From the NCBI GenBank assembly GCA_001464195.1, contig LNEY01000008.1, positions 1-64,000 of the forward strand: a stretch of DNA of 64,000 nt, read 5' to 3'. Numbering within the stretch: the stretch's first letter is position 1; each line of letters opens with the position of its first letter. The translations under genes and the position numbers were made by a program. Positions 44,129 to 53,933 of the stretch are shown in pieces. The DNA is from Burkholderiales bacterium Ga0077547 (GTDB lineage Bacteria; Pseudomonadota; Gammaproteobacteria; Burkholderiales; Burkholderiaceae_C). The notes under the pieces are model-generated. The model was given only the letters and a program-made list of their open reading frames with translations. It was not told where the DNA came from and ran no database searches.

Positions 44129-45466
44129 TTGTGGACTTCTCGACCCGCATTGGCGCTGGGTTTGCGCGTGGTTGAGCCGCAAGAGGCTGAATTCCAGCGC
44201 CTCGTCTGGGGCGTGGCGGCACTGGTTCACGCGATCAGCGACACCTTGGCTGCGCGGTTTGCCGCCTGCACGGTACGCGGCGAGCTCTCGGGCTACAGCC
44301 GGGCGGCGAGTGGTCACTGCTACTTCACCCTGAAGGACGCCGACGGCGATGCCGCCGCGATCCGTTGCGCCATGTTCAAGCGGGCAGCCAGTCTGCTGCA
44401 GTTCACGCCGGCCGACGGACAGCAGGTCCAACTGCGCGGTCGGGTCGCTGTCTACGAGCCGCGTGGCGAGCTGCAATTCATCGTCGAGTCCATGCAGCGC
44501 AGCGGCGACGGCTCGCTGTATGAGCAGTTCCTGCGGCTCAAGCACAAGCTCGAGACAGAGGGCCTGTTCGATCCGGCGCGCAAGCGGCCACTGGCGCAGC
44601 ACCCACGGCGCATCGGCATCGTCACCTCGCTGGGCGGCGCAGTGCTGCACGACGTGGCCACGTCGCTGGCGCGCCGAGCGCCTCAGGTTGAATTGCTCGT
44701 CTACCCGAGTCTGGTTCAGGGCAGTGAGGCGCCAGCGGCGCTGGTCGCGGCCATCGAGTTGGCTGGTCAGCGGCGCGACGTCGATACGCTGTTGATCTGT
44801 CGCGGTGGTGGCTCGATCGAAGACCTGTGGGCCTTCAATGACGAGCGCGTGGTCCGGGCCATCGCGGCGTGCCCGATACCGGTCGTCAGCGGCGTCGGCC
44901 ACGAGACCGACACCACGCTGGCCGACTTCGTGGCCGACCTGCGTGCGCCCACACCGACCGCTGCGGCCGAGCTGAGCACCGCGTCGCGCGAGGCCGATCT
45001 GTCCGCGCTGGAGGCCCTGGCCGCAGCCCTGCAACGGCGTGTGCATCGCGCCCTCGATACCCAGGCGCAGCGGCTCGACGCCTTGGCGATGCGGTCCATG
45101 CGCCCTGTCGACGCGGTACGGCGCCAGACTCAGGGCCTGGCGCTGTGGTCGCTGCGGCTGGACGCGGCGACGCAGCGGCTGCTGGCCGACCGCGCGCAGG
45201 CGCTGCAGAGGTCAGCGACGCGTTTCCAACAGGCGGGTGCCACCTCCATGCAGGCTGCAGCACGGTCACTCGATCGGCTGGACATGCGTCTGCGGGGTCT
45301 CGACCCAGCCCAGGTGCTCCAGCGCGGCTATGCCTGGGTGAGCGACGAGGCTGGCCGACCGCTGGTGTCGACGTCGCAGCTCAGCGTCGGGCAGTCGGTT
45401 CGGGCGGTGCTCAGCGACGGCGTGGCCGTGGCGCAGGTCACCTCCGTGACCACGTCCCGGGATTGA
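44129..45466 (+). CDS. xseA: Exodeoxyribonuclease VII large subunit
   Basis: About 445 residues. It degrades single-stranded DNA with XseB. The N-terminal OB-fold (FAACTVRGELSGYSRAASGH, CYFTLKDADGDAAAIRC) is followed by the catalytic part: RRIGIVTSLGGAVLHDV, DTLLICRGGGSIEDLWAF and GVGHETDTTLADFVADLRAPTP, then a long coiled-coil region. The start is uncertain: TTG 44129 gives the longest form, while TTG 44162 and GTG 44168 are in frame and closer to the usual N-terminus. Confidence 0.95.
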   Translation: MWTSRPALALGLRVVEPQEAEFQRLVWGVAALVHAISDTLAARFAACTVRGELSGYSRAASGHCYFTLKDADGDAAAIRCAMFKRAASLLQFTPADGQQVQLRGRVAVYEPRGELQFIVESMQRSGDGSLYEQFLRLKHKLETEGLFDPARKRPLAQHPRRIGIVTSLGGAVLHDVATSLARRAPQVELLVYPSLVQGSEAPAALVAAIELAGQRRDVDTLLICRGGGSIEDLWAFNDERVVRAIAACPIPVVSGVGHETDTTLADFVADLRAPTPTAAAELSTASREADLSALEALAAALQRRVHRALDTQAQRLDALAMRSMRPVDAVRRQTQGLALWSLRLDAATQRLLADRAQALQRSATRFQQAGATSMQAAARSLDRLDMRLRGLDPAQVLQRGYAWVSDEAGRPLVSTSQLSVGQSVRAVLSDGVAVAQVTSVTTSRD

Positions 45467-45556
45467 GGCGCAGAGACCACCTCGGCGTCGCTGCCTACAA
45501 TCAAAAACCAGATTCTTGTTTTCTAATGGGATCAACCTCCCACTGAAAGGACCACG

Positions 45557-46138
45557 ATGGAACACACCCTGCCGGCGCTGCCGTATGCACTCGACGCCTT
45601 GGCGCCCCACCTCAGCAAGGAAACGCTGGAGTACCACTATGGCAAGCATCACAACGCCTATGTGGTGAATCTGAACAACCTTCAAAAAGGCACCGAATTC
45701 GAGAGCCTGAGCCTCGAAGACATCATCAAGAAATCATCGGGCGGTGTTTACAACAACGCGGCGCAGATCTGGAATCACACCTTCTTCTGGAGCAGCATGA
45801 AGCCCGCCGGTGGCGGTGAGCCCAAGGGCGCGTTGGCGGCGGCGATCAACGCCAAGTTCGGCAGCTACGCGGCCTTCAAGGAAGCATTCACCAAGAGCGC
45901 TGTCGGCAATTTCGGCTCCGGCTGGACGTGGCTGGTCAAGAAGTCTGACGGCACGGTCGACATCGTCAACACCGGCGCGGCCGGCACGCCGCTGACGACC
46001 GGTGACAAGGCGCTGCTGACGGTCGACGTGTGGGAACACGCCTATTACATCGATTTCCGCAACCTGCGTCCGAAGTGGATCGACACCTTCCTGACCTCGC
46101 TGGTCAACTGGGATTTCGCTGAATCCAACTTCGCCTGA
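45557..46138 (+). CDS. sodB: Iron superoxide dismutase
   Basis: A 193-residue cytoplasmic enzyme. Metal ligands: His in [13 protein letters not shown], His in QIWNHTFFW, and Asp/His in [26 protein letters not shown] and [11 protein letters not shown] are the FeSOD-type signatures. ATG 45557 follows GAAAGGA. A strong terminator lies directly downstream. Confidence 0.97.
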   Translation: MEHTLPALPYALDALAPHLSKETLEYHYGKHHNAYVVNLNNLQKGTEFESLSLEDIIKKSSGGVYNNAAQIWNHTFFWSSMKPAGGGEPKGALAAAINAKFGSYAAFKEAFTKSAVGNFGSGWTWLVKKSDGTVDIVNTGAAGTPLTTGDKALLTVDVWEHAYYIDFRNLRPKWIDTFLTSLVNWDFAESNFA

Positions 46139-46152
46139 GCGAACAGCGCGCT

Positions 46153-46187
46153 AACGACAACGCCGGTCATTGACCGGCGTTGTCGTT
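46153..46187. terminator. Bidirectional terminator between sodB and the DUF192 gene
   Basis: AACGACAACGCCGGTCA (46153-46169) pairs perfectly with TGACCGGCGTTGTCGTT (46171-46187), leaving a tiny loop. It sits between convergent genes. There is no long T-run on either side. Confidence 0.75.
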
Positions 46188-46217
46188 GGTAGCGTGAGAA
46201 AACCGAAGGGGCTGCAG

Positions 46218-46682
46218 TCAGGGCGCGAATGGCGGCCCCGTCAGCCTGGAGCCGGCCTTGATGCCGCGCTTCGCAAACCAGCCGTCGTTCATTTCGAGCA
46301 CGAGACGCACCGGCTTGGCCGAGCAATGCGAATCGAGCGTGCGTGGCTTCATCCGATCGATGTTGATGATGGTGCCGTTGTCGGCGATGAAGGCCACGTC
46401 GAGCGGCAGCAGCGTGTTCTTCATCCAGAAGCACTGCTGACCCGGTTGGTCGTAGATGAACAGCATGCCGTGGTTGGCGGGCATCGATACGCGGAACATC
46501 AGGCCGATCTCGCGCTGCTCCGGGGAGCGTGCCAGTTCAGCAGTGATGACGTGGATGCCTGCGTTGAGCGTCACCGTGGGCAGGCTTTGTGGCGTGTTTT
46601 GCGCCCAGGCCGGAACGGTCAGTGCCAAGCACCAGAGCGCCTGGATTCCAGTGCGAAAAAAACGCAGGTTTCGATGGGTCAT
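46218..46682 (-). CDS. DUF192 secreted protein
   Basis: A 154-residue protein. Signal peptide about 1-27 (IQALWCLALTVPAWA). The DUF192 domain has VITAELARSPEQREIGLMFR, GMLFIYDQPGQQCFWMKNT, LPLDVAFIADNGTII and the end LVLEMNDGWFAKRGIKAG. The family's role is unknown. ATG 46682. Divergent from icd, convergent with sodB. Confidence 0.92.
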   Translation of the reverse strand: MTHRNLRFFRTGIQALWCLALTVPAWAQNTPQSLPTVTLNAGIHVITAELARSPEQREIGLMFRVSMPANHGMLFIYDQPGQQCFWMKNTLLPLDVAFIADNGTIINIDRMKPRTLDSHCSAKPVRLVLEMNDGWFAKRGIKAGSRLTGPPFAP

Positions 46683-46826
46683 GGCAGGCGTTCAACGAGG
46701 CAGCGCTTCATTATTGACGAGGGCTTGCGGAGGCCCGAGACGCACACAGCGCTGAACTAGAATCGATGGGCGAAGTAATCAATCTACGTTGAATTTTCAG
46801 CCTCTCACGAAGCGGAGCCCCCGTCC

Positions 46827-48080
46827 ATGTATCAACACATCAAAGTGCCGGAGAACGGCGAAAAGATCACCGTCAACGCTGACTTTTCGCTGAACGTTCC
46901 CGACCAGCCGATCATTCCCTACATCGAAGGTGATGGCACCGGATTCGACATCACGCCCGTGATGATCAAGGTGGTCGATGCGGCCGTGGCCAAGAGCTAT
47001 GGCGGCAAGAAGAAGATCCACTGGATGGAGATTTACGCCGGCGAGAAATCGACGCAGGTCTACGGCCCCGATGTCTGGCTGCCGGAAGAAACGCTGAAGG
47101 TGCTGAAGGAGTACGTGGTCTCGATCAAGGGCCCGCTGACCACCCCGGTGGGCGGCGGCATCCGGTCGCTGAATGTGGCTTTGCGGCAAGAGCTCGACCT
47201 TTACGTCTGTCTGCGGCCGATCCAGTACTTCACCGGCGTGCCGTCGCCCGTGAAGGAGCCCGAGAAGACCAACATGGTCATCTTCCGCGAGAACTCGGAA
47301 GACATCTACGCCGGCATCGAGTTCGAGGCCGAAAGTGAAAAGGCCAAGCGCCTGATCAATATCCTGCAGGACGAATTCGGCGTCAAGAAGATTCGCTTCC
47401 CCGACACCTCGGGCATCGGCATCAAGCCGGTGTCGAGGCAGGGCACCGAGCGCCTGGTGCGCAAGGCCATCCAGTACGCGATCGACAACGACAAGCCATC
47501 GGTCACGATCGTGCACAAGGGCAACATCATGAAGTACACCGAAGGTGGCTTCCGTGATTGGGCGTACGGGCTGGCACAAAAGGAATTCGGCGCACAGCTG
47601 ATCGATGGCGGCCCGTGGTGCAAGTTCAAGAACCCGAACACCGGGAAGGACATCGTGGTCAAGGACTCGATTGCCGACGCCTTCCTGCAGCAGATCCTGC
47701 TGCGCCCGGCCGAGTACTCGGTGATCGCGACGCTGAACCTGAACGGCGACTATGTGTCAGACGCGTTGGCCGCGCAGGTGGGGGGCATCGGCATCGCTCC
47801 GGGCGCCAACCTCAGCGACTCGATCGCGATGTTCGAAGCCACCCACGGCACGGCACCGAAGTACGCCGGCAAGGACTACGTGAACCCCGGTTCCGAAATC
47901 CTGTCCGCTGAAATGATGCTGCGCCACATGGGCTGGATCGAAGCGGCCGATCTCATCATCGCGTCGATGAAGCGCTCCATCCTGTCGAAGAAGGTCACCT
48001 ACGACTTCGCCCGCCTGATGGACGGTGCAACCCAGGTCTCTTGCTCCGGTTTCGGCCAGGTCATGATCGACCACATGTGA
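46827..48080 (+). CDS. icd: NADP-dependent isocitrate dehydrogenase
   Basis: A 417-residue TCA cycle enzyme. [17 protein letters not shown] at the start; [20 protein letters not shown] contains the serine that AceK phosphorylates in E. coli; [14 protein letters not shown] and [20 protein letters not shown] are active-site blocks; [20 protein letters not shown] near the end is the NADP loop. Length matches the E. coli-type enzyme. ATG 46827; terminator follows. Confidence 0.97.
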   Translation: MYQHIKVPENGEKITVNADFSLNVPDQPIIPYIEGDGTGFDITPVMIKVVDAAVAKSYGGKKKIHWMEIYAGEKSTQVYGPDVWLPEETLKVLKEYVVSIKGPLTTPVGGGIRSLNVALRQELDLYVCLRPIQYFTGVPSPVKEPEKTNMVIFRENSEDIYAGIEFEAESEKAKRLINILQDEFGVKKIRFPDTSGIGIKPVSRQGTERLVRKAIQYAIDNDKPSVTIVHKGNIMKYTEGGFRDWAYGLAQKEFGAQLIDGGPWCKFKNPNTGKDIVVKDSIADAFLQQILLRPAEYSVIATLNLNGDYVSDALAAQVGGIGIAPGANLSDSIAMFEATHGTAPKYAGKDYVNPGSEILSAEMMLRHMGWIEAADLIIASMKRSILSKKVTYDFARLMDGATQVSCSGFGQVMIDHM

Positions 48081-48119
48081 TGCGGTTCCAGGGCGTCTGC
48101 TGACGCCTGATCCACCCAG

Positions 48120-48157
48120 AACCCCAGCTCGTACATTCGACTGGGGTTTTGTGTTTC
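48120..48157 (+). terminator. Rho-independent terminator after icd
   Basis: AACCCCAG (48120-48127) pairs with CTGGGGTT (48141-48148), followed by TTGTGTTT. It lies 40 bases after the icd stop. Confidence 0.8.
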
Positions 48158-48247
48158 ATGGTGCGCGAGCCGGTGCGTCCGAAAGGCGCCTGACGATTGC
48201 CTGATTCCGTCGCGCCCGGGCATCGACACCGGGCCCGCGCAAGGCGA

Positions 48248-48724
48248 TCACTCCGCTGGGCGACGCACCATCTTCGGCAGGTTCTGCTCGCATTCCGTGA
48301 TGATCTTCGGCAGCCCGCCGGCCTCTGACACAAAGTGACGCTCGGCGTCTTCGGTGTGAGAGCGGATCGAGTCCCACAGGTCCGAGCGCAGCAGGCGCAG
48401 CGGATCGCCGGTGGGCTTTTCGAGCGCGCTCAGGCCGAAACGGTGGTGAATGGCGACGCCACTCAGCACGAACTCCGCCAATTCACGACCGTGGGTCTCG
48501 ACCAGCGGACGCAGCAGCAGGTGATCTCCGTACACCACACCGCGCCGGGCCAGCTCGCCTTCGATGAAGGTCTCGAAATGTCGCACCAGCAGGTACTGGC
48601 TTTCGCCCACCAACTGCACGACAAGAGCGACGTCGCGGTCTGCGCGATCAATGATTTGCGAGGCCACTTCGGCCGCAGATGCCATCGCCTTCTTCGCTCC
48701 ACTACCGCCTGTCAGATCCGCCAT
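48248..48724 (-). CDS. Conserved-looking hypothetical protein
   Basis: A 158-residue soluble, mostly helical protein of unknown function. It has an Ala-rich start, LVGESQYLLVRHFETFIEGEL in the middle, HGRELAEFVLSGVAIHHRFG and an acidic/basic end (ITECEQNLPKMVRR). No signal peptide or membrane helix. ATG 48724 is chosen; the longer frame upstream has no support. It is divergent from the ferritin-like gene. Confidence 0.65.
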   Translation of the reverse strand: MADLTGGSGAKKAMASAAEVASQIIDRADRDVALVVQLVGESQYLLVRHFETFIEGELARRGVVYGDHLLLRPLVETHGRELAEFVLSGVAIHHRFGLSALEKPTGDPLRLLRSDLWDSIRSHTEDAERHFVSEAGGLPKIITECEQNLPKMVRRPAE

Positions 48725-48911
48725 GGCTGCTACTCGCTTCTTGAAATATTGTGGCGCGCCGTCAACGGCTGAGGCGTAACCGCGGGGGAGCATACCCCAA
48801 TCAAACTGTGGCAAGCCTCGTGGAGAACGACGATACGCAAGGTGATTGAGCGGCCTCGACAACTCGAGCGCTCCCTATAATTTTTTACGATCTCACCCTC
48901 ACCACCGAGCC

Positions 48912-49682
48912 ATGCTTTCGACGCGCTCCCTGTTCGAAGAAATACGCGCCAACGACGAAGCCTTCCGTCTGCTGGCGGGCACGGCATCCCAGAATGAGCT
49001 GCAGGGCGGCTGGGAGAACGAGCGCATTGCCGCGCTGACCAGCGACCCCACGCTGGCTGCAAAGATTCTTCGCCACGGCGATGACGAGAACAAGCACGGC
49101 CGACTGTTCGCGGCGTTCTTGCGTCGCCGCGGACTGGTGGCGGCAGACATTCCAGAGCATGCCAACTACTGCATGCTGCTGGAGCGGCGCGGCATCGGGC
49201 TGTCCCACGCGCGTCTGCGCGAGGAGCGGCCTTTGTCGACCGACGAGATCATCCTGTACCTCGCCCACAGCCGCGTCACTGAACAGCGGGCCGCCGAGCA
49301 GGTGGCACAGATGCTCGACTGTTTCCGCGACGATCCCGAGCTCAAGCGTGGCCTCGCGATGGTGGCGGACGACGAAGTCAACCACCTCTCGTACTGCCAC
49401 GAGGAATTGCTGCGCTTTCGCGAGCTGGGACACGGCGTATTGATCGAGCGCACGCTCAAGCGCTACGCCATGGCCGAAATCCAGGCCACGCGCGACGTCA
49501 GCCTCGCATTTGTGGAGACGATTGCGGGCATCCTGCACTGGCCGGCGTGGAAGCGGCGCTTGCTGTCGCTCGGCGCGCAGGCCATCTACTTCTACGAGCG
49601 ATGGATCGGCTGGCGCCGCATGGTGCGTCTAGCGCCGCCCGAGCGACCCAATGCGCTGGGCCCGGTGCAGGCCGCGGGCTGA
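48912..49682 (+). CDS. Ferritin-like di-iron protein
   Basis: A 256-residue helical protein. Metal-binding glutamates and histidines appear at ferritin spacing: GGWENERIAAL, HGDDENKHGRLF, SRVTEQRAAEQVAQML and ADDEVNHLSYCHEEL. This suggests a four-helix di-iron oxidase or hydroxylase of the rubrerythrin/AurF-like kind rather than a storage ferritin; substrate unknown. A C-terminal amphipathic stretch (WPAWKRRLLSLGAQAIYFYERWIGW) may sit at a membrane. ATG 48912 (a frame from 48846 is weaker). Confidence 0.75.
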   Translation: MLSTRSLFEEIRANDEAFRLLAGTASQNELQGGWENERIAALTSDPTLAAKILRHGDDENKHGRLFAAFLRRRGLVAADIPEHANYCMLLERRGIGLSHARLREERPLSTDEIILYLAHSRVTEQRAAEQVAQMLDCFRDDPELKRGLAMVADDEVNHLSYCHEELLRFRELGHGVLIERTLKRYAMAEIQATRDVSLAFVETIAGILHWPAWKRRLLSLGAQAIYFYERWIGWRRMVRLAPPERPNALGPVQAAG

Positions 49683-49712
49683 TCGCTCTCCTCTCTAGAG
49701 CGCCCAGCAGAG

Positions 49713-50657
49713 TTACTCGATGTTCTGCACCTGCTCGCGCAACTGCTCAATCGACACCTTCATGTCGAGCGAGATGGTGGTGAGCTCCAGACTGGAGGCC
49801 TTTGAGCCGAGGGTGTTCGCTTCACGGAGCAATTCCTGAATCAGGAAGTCGAGTCGCTTGCCGACCTCGCCGCCCGCCTTGAGCATCCGCGCCATCTCGT
49901 CGAGGTGGGCGCGCAACCGGGCCAATTCTTCGGCCACATCGATGCGGATCGCATAAGCCGCAGCCTCGTTCAGCGCCCGCTCCTGCAGTGCCTCGCGTGA
50001 CACGGTTTGCGTTGCGCCGGTTTGTTCGAGCGCCTCCTGCCAGCGTTCGAGAAATTTCTGCTGCTGGCGTTGCACGGTGGCCGGAACCAACGGCTCGGCC
50101 TTTGCGGCGAGCTCGCGCAGTCGGTTCACACCCGCCATCAGCACGTCGACCAGGCGTTGGCCTTCGCGGGCACGTGCCTCACGCAGGCCGGCAACGGCCT
50201 GCCGGGCAGCGTCCAGGGCCACTTCGTCCAGCTGTTCATGAGAAGCGCTGGCCTTGCACCAGTGCAGCACCTCATGCACCGACAACTCCTGCGCGCTGGG
50301 CAGCCAGCCGCGTATCGTGCTTTGCAGGTGTGACAACCGGTTCAGCTGTTCTGGTTGCGGCTGCGGCCAGGCGGTATCGGCGCCGGACTGTGTGTTCATC
50401 CGCAGTTCGATCTTGCCGCGGCGGAAAGCGCCCGTCAGCAGCTCTCGCAGTGAAGGTTCGAGGGCCCGCAGGTCGTCGGGTAATCGCAGGTTGAGGTCGA
50501 GAAAGCGTCCGTTGACGCTGCGCAATTCAACACTGACGTTTGCCCGCGCTGGCGCGGCGGATCGGGCGACTGGGAGCTCTGGGGCCGTGGTCGAAACCGA
50601 GGTCTCGGCCGCGCCAGCGGTGGCGCTGGCGTAGCCGGTCATGCTGTAGACTGGCAT
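49713..50657 (-). CDS. yicC: YicC/YloC-family endoribonuclease
   Basis: A 314-residue protein of the YicC family (RNA decay). MPVYSMTGYASA at the start, VSVELRSVNGRFLDLNLRLPDDL, and the C-terminal DUF1732 block EVGKRLDFLIQELLREANTLGSKA are intact. Between the start and the VELRSVN motif it has about 25 extra residues rich in Ala, Thr and Pro, absent from typical members. ATG 50657. Divergent from the kinase gene with 29 bases between. Confidence 0.93.
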   Translation of the reverse strand: MPVYSMTGYASATAGAAETSVSTTAPELPVARSAAPARANVSVELRSVNGRFLDLNLRLPDDLRALEPSLRELLTGAFRRGKIELRMNTQSGADTAWPQPQPEQLNRLSHLQSTIRGWLPSAQELSVHEVLHWCKASASHEQLDEVALDAARQAVAGLREARAREGQRLVDVLMAGVNRLRELAAKAEPLVPATVQRQQQKFLERWQEALEQTGATQTVSREALQERALNEAAAYAIRIDVAEELARLRAHLDEMARMLKAGGEVGKRLDFLIQELLREANTLGSKASSLELTTISLDMKVSIEQLREQVQNIE

Positions 50658-50686
50658 CGAATGTCACCCCCTGCAAACCGCTGATT

Positions 50687-51655
50687 ATGTCGAAGCTGAA
50701 GCCCGCTCCGCTGCCCTCCGGCACCGTGGTCGGCGGCTACCAAGTCATCAAGAAGCTGGCAGCTGGCGGGTTCGGCGTGGTGTATCTGGCGGAAGATCCG
50801 CAACGCCACATGGTGGCGGTCAAGGAATACCTGCCATCCTCTCTGGCCGAGCGCTCGCCAGGCGAGTTGACCCCCAGGGTCAAGCCCGAGAAGCAGCCTC
50901 TGTATCGGCTCGGGCTGAAGAGCTTTTTCGAAGAAGGGCGGTCGCTTGCGCAGATCTCGCACCCGAGCGTCGTCTCGGTGCTGAATTTCTTCCGCGAGAA
51001 CGAAACCGTCTACATGGTGATGAACTACCTGCAGGGCGAAACGCTGCAGGATTTCATCGTCACCGCGCGCGACCTGAAGCGCGACAAGGTATTCCGCGAG
51101 TCGACCATCCGCAGCCTGTTCGACGAAATCCTGCGTGGCTTGCGCATCGTGCATCAGCACAAGATGCTGCATTTGGACATCAAGCCGGCCAACATCTTCA
51201 TCACCAACGACAACAAGGCGGTGATGCTCGACTTCGGTGCCGCGCGCGAGGTGCTGAGCAAGGAAGGCAACTTCATCCGCCCGATGTACACGCCGGGCTT
51301 CGCCGCACCGGAGATGTATCGCCGCGACGGCACACTCGGCCCCTGGACCGACATCTACGCCATCGGCGCCTGCATCTACGCCTGCATGCAGGGCTACCCG
51401 CCGAACGATGCCCCTCAGCGTATCGAGAAAGACCGTCTGGCGCTGAGCCTCTCCCGGCTGCGCAATGTGTACTCCGACAACCTGATCGAAGTGACCGAGT
51501 GGTGCATGTCGCTTGACCCGCTTTCGCGCCCACAAAGCGTGTTCGCGCTCCAAAAGGAGCTGGCGCGAGAAACCGAACGCCGCTACACCAAGCTGAGCTT
51601 CGGCGAGCGCCTGAAGATGCAGCTCGAAAACCTGACCACCGGTGCCAAGGTTTAG
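50687..51655 (+). CDS. Serine/threonine protein kinase
   Basis: A 322-residue Hanks-type kinase with no membrane helix. Gly-rich loop LAAGGFGVVYLAED, catalytic Lys in VAVKEYLP, catalytic loop LHLDIKPANIFI (HLD in place of HRD), DFG in VMLDFGAAREV, and activation-loop end TPGFAAPEMY. All key residues are present. The phosphatase gene follows 14 bases later, so the two form a reversible phosphorylation pair. Substrates unknown. ATG 50687. Confidence 0.92.
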   Translation: MSKLKPAPLPSGTVVGGYQVIKKLAAGGFGVVYLAEDPQRHMVAVKEYLPSSLAERSPGELTPRVKPEKQPLYRLGLKSFFEEGRSLAQISHPSVVSVLNFFRENETVYMVMNYLQGETLQDFIVTARDLKRDKVFRESTIRSLFDEILRGLRIVHQHKMLHLDIKPANIFITNDNKAVMLDFGAAREVLSKEGNFIRPMYTPGFAAPEMYRRDGTLGPWTDIYAIGACIYACMQGYPPNDAPQRIEKDRLALSLSRLRNVYSDNLIEVTEWCMSLDPLSRPQSVFALQKELARETERRYTKLSFGERLKMQLENLTTGAKV

Positions 51656-51669
51656 GCCGAAGCAACTGC

Positions 51670-52578
51670 ATGCGCTTCTCCATCTACCAGGTCAGCCGCA
51701 AGGGTGGCCGCGAGAAGAACGAAGACCGCATGGGGTACTCGTACACCCGAGACTCGGGCTTGTTCGCGGTGGCCGATGGCATGGGCGGGCACCCGGAAGG
51801 CGAAGTGGCGTCGCAGCTCGCGCTGCAGACCATGTCGGCCCTGTTTCAGCGCGAGGCCAAGCCCGTGCTGGCCGATCCGCTGGCGTTCCTCAACCAGGCC
51901 ATCATGGCCGGCCACCAGCAGCTTCTGCGCTACTCGGCGCAGAAGGCGTTGCCCGACACCCCTCGCACCACCATCGTCGCCTGCGTGCTGCAGGGCGACT
52001 CGGCCTACTGGGCGCATTGCGGCGATTCACGGCTTTACATCGTGCGTGGCGACAAGCTCGTGGCGCGCACCCGCGACCATTCCTATTCCGAGTTGCAGGA
52101 TGCACTGCACTCGGTGGTGCCGATGCGCGAGCGCCTGAACCGCAATGTGCTGTTCACCTGCCTCGGCAGCCCGGGCAAGCCGGTGATCGACACCGCGGGT
52201 CCGTTCCTGCTGCAAGGCGGCGACCGGCTGATGCTGTGCTCCGACGGTCTGTGGAGCACGGTGACCGACGCGTCGATCACCGAGGAGCTGGCACAGCACG
52301 CCATCACTGAATCGGTCCCCGATCTCGTCGAGCAGGCGCTGCGCAACGGCGGCCCGAAGTGCGACAACGTGTCGGTGATGGCCATCGAGTGGGAAGCTGC
52401 CGAAGCTGCGGTCAGTGTGTCCACGCAGGCGTTGGGCGACGAGGTGTTCGCCTCGACGATCCAGGCCAGCGTGCTCGGTCATGATGTGATCGACGATCTC
52501 GATGATGCCGAGATCGAGCGTTCGATCAAGGAAATCAACGACGCCATCCGGCGCTCGTCGTCCCCCAAAAAATCCTGA
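51670..52578 (+). CDS. PP2C-type protein phosphatase
   Basis: A 302-residue PPM-family phosphatase. Metal-binding motifs: [46 protein letters not shown] and [11 protein letters not shown]. The last 50 residues are an acidic tail ([16 protein letters not shown]). It should reverse the adjacent kinase. ATG 51670. Followed 10 bases later by rph. Confidence 0.94.
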   Translation: MRFSIYQVSRKGGREKNEDRMGYSYTRDSGLFAVADGMGGHPEGEVASQLALQTMSALFQREAKPVLADPLAFLNQAIMAGHQQLLRYSAQKALPDTPRTTIVACVLQGDSAYWAHCGDSRLYIVRGDKLVARTRDHSYSELQDALHSVVPMRERLNRNVLFTCLGSPGKPVIDTAGPFLLQGGDRLMLCSDGLWSTVTDASITEELAQHAITESVPDLVEQALRNGGPKCDNVSVMAIEWEAAEAAVSVSTQALGDEVFASTIQASVLGHDVIDDLDDAEIERSIKEINDAIRRSSSPKKS

Positions 52579-52588
52579 GGGTTCAACC

Positions 52589-53314
52589 ATGAGTTTCATA
52601 CGCACGCAGGGGCGCGGCGTCGATGCGCTGCGGCCGATTCGCATCACGCGCCAGTACACCAAACATGCCGAGGGCTCGGTGCTGATCGAGTTCGGCGACA
52701 CCCAGGTGCTGTGCACCGCCTCGGTCGAGGAAAAAGTGCCACCGCACAAGCGTGGTTCGGGTGAGGGCTGGGTCACGGCCGAATACGGCATGCTGCCGCG
52801 CGCCACCCACACCCGCAGCGACCGAGAGGCGGCCAAGGGCAAGCAAAGCGGGCGAACCCAGGAAATACAGCGGCTGATCGGCCGCTCGCTGCGCTGTGTG
52901 TTCGACTTGAAGGCGCTGGGCGAACGCACGATCTCGCTCGACTGCGATGTCATCCAGGCCGATGGCGGCACGCGCACCGCGGCGATCACTGGCGCCTTCG
53001 TGGCCGCGCACGATGCGGTGACCGGCCTGATCTCGCAGGGCAAGCTCGCTGCATCGCCGATCCGCCAGTTCGTGGCGGCGATATCGGTCGGTATCGTCGA
53101 CGGCACGCCGCTGCTCGACCTCGAATACATCGAGGACTCGGCCTGCGACACCGACATGAATGTGGTGATGACGGGTACCGGCGGCTTCGTCGAGGTGCAG
53201 GGCACCGCTGAGGGCGCATCGTTTTCACGCGCCGAGATGGACAAGCTGCTGCAACTCGCTGACCAAGGCATCCGCCAGTTGGTGACTGCACAGCGCCAGG
53301 CACTGGGCGTGTGA
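52589..53314 (+). CDS. rph: Ribonuclease PH
   Basis: A 241-residue phosphorolytic 3'-5' exoribonuclease that trims tRNA ends. [69 protein letters not shown] and [15 protein letters not shown] are diagnostic. Length normal. ATG 52589; the upstream frame belongs to shadow sequence. Precedes rdgB by 4 bases. Confidence 0.97.
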   Translation: MSFIRTQGRGVDALRPIRITRQYTKHAEGSVLIEFGDTQVLCTASVEEKVPPHKRGSGEGWVTAEYGMLPRATHTRSDREAAKGKQSGRTQEIQRLIGRSLRCVFDLKALGERTISLDCDVIQADGGTRTAAITGAFVAAHDAVTGLISQGKLAASPIRQFVAAISVGIVDGTPLLDLEYIEDSACDTDMNVVMTGTGGFVEVQGTAEGASFSRAEMDKLLQLADQGIRQLVTAQRQALGV

Positions 53315-53318
53315 CGCG

Positions 53319-53933
53319 ATGAAGCTGGTGCTGGCGTCGAACAACGCGGGCAAGCTGGCCGAGCTGCAGGCGCTGTTCGCACCGCTGGGCCTGGCGCTGG
53401 TGCGGCAAGGTGACCTCGGCATCCCCGAGGCCGAGGAACCGCACCGGACCTTCCTCGAAAACGCGCTCGCGAAAGCCCGCCATGCGGCGAGTCTCGCCGC
53501 GGGTGCGGCCATCGCTGACGACTCGGGCCTGTGCGTCGACGCGCTCGGCGGCGCGCCTGGCGTGCGCTCGGCACGCTATGCCGAAGACCATGGCCAGGCG
53601 AAGGGCGATGCCACCAACAACCGGGTGCTGCTGGACAAGCTCTCCGCGTTCCCTGAGGCGTCGCAGCGCAGCGCGCGGTTCGTCTGTGCTCTGGTGGCGG
53701 TGCGTTCGGCCGACGATCCCCAGCCGCTGGTGGCGATGGGCCGCTGGGCGGGTGTGATCTGGCCGGCACCACGCGGCGACGCCGGCTTCGGCTACGACCC
53801 CTTGCTGTACATCCCCGAGCTCGAGCGAACCGTCGCGGAATTGAGCCCCGCAGACAAGAACGAGCGCAGCCACCGCGGCCTCGCGTCGCGCGAGATGCTG
53901 CGGCAGATGCGAGAGGTGTGGGGCCTTGGCTGA
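53319..53933 (+). CDS. rdgB: dITP/XTP pyrophosphatase
   Basis: A 204-residue enzyme that removes non-canonical purine nucleotides. LVLASNNAGKLAEL at the start, TFLENALAKARHAA, ADDSGLCVDALGGAPGVRSARY, GDAGFGYDPLLYIPE and SHRGLASREML are the family blocks. ATG 53319. Overlaps the hemW start by eight bases if TTG 53926 is used. Confidence 0.97.
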   Translation: MKLVLASNNAGKLAELQALFAPLGLALVRQGDLGIPEAEEPHRTFLENALAKARHAASLAAGAAIADDSGLCVDALGGAPGVRSARYAEDHGQAKGDATNNRVLLDKLSAFPEASQRSARFVCALVAVRSADDPQPLVAMGRWAGVIWPAPRGDAGFGYDPLLYIPELERTVAELSPADKNERSHRGLASREMLRQMREVWGLG

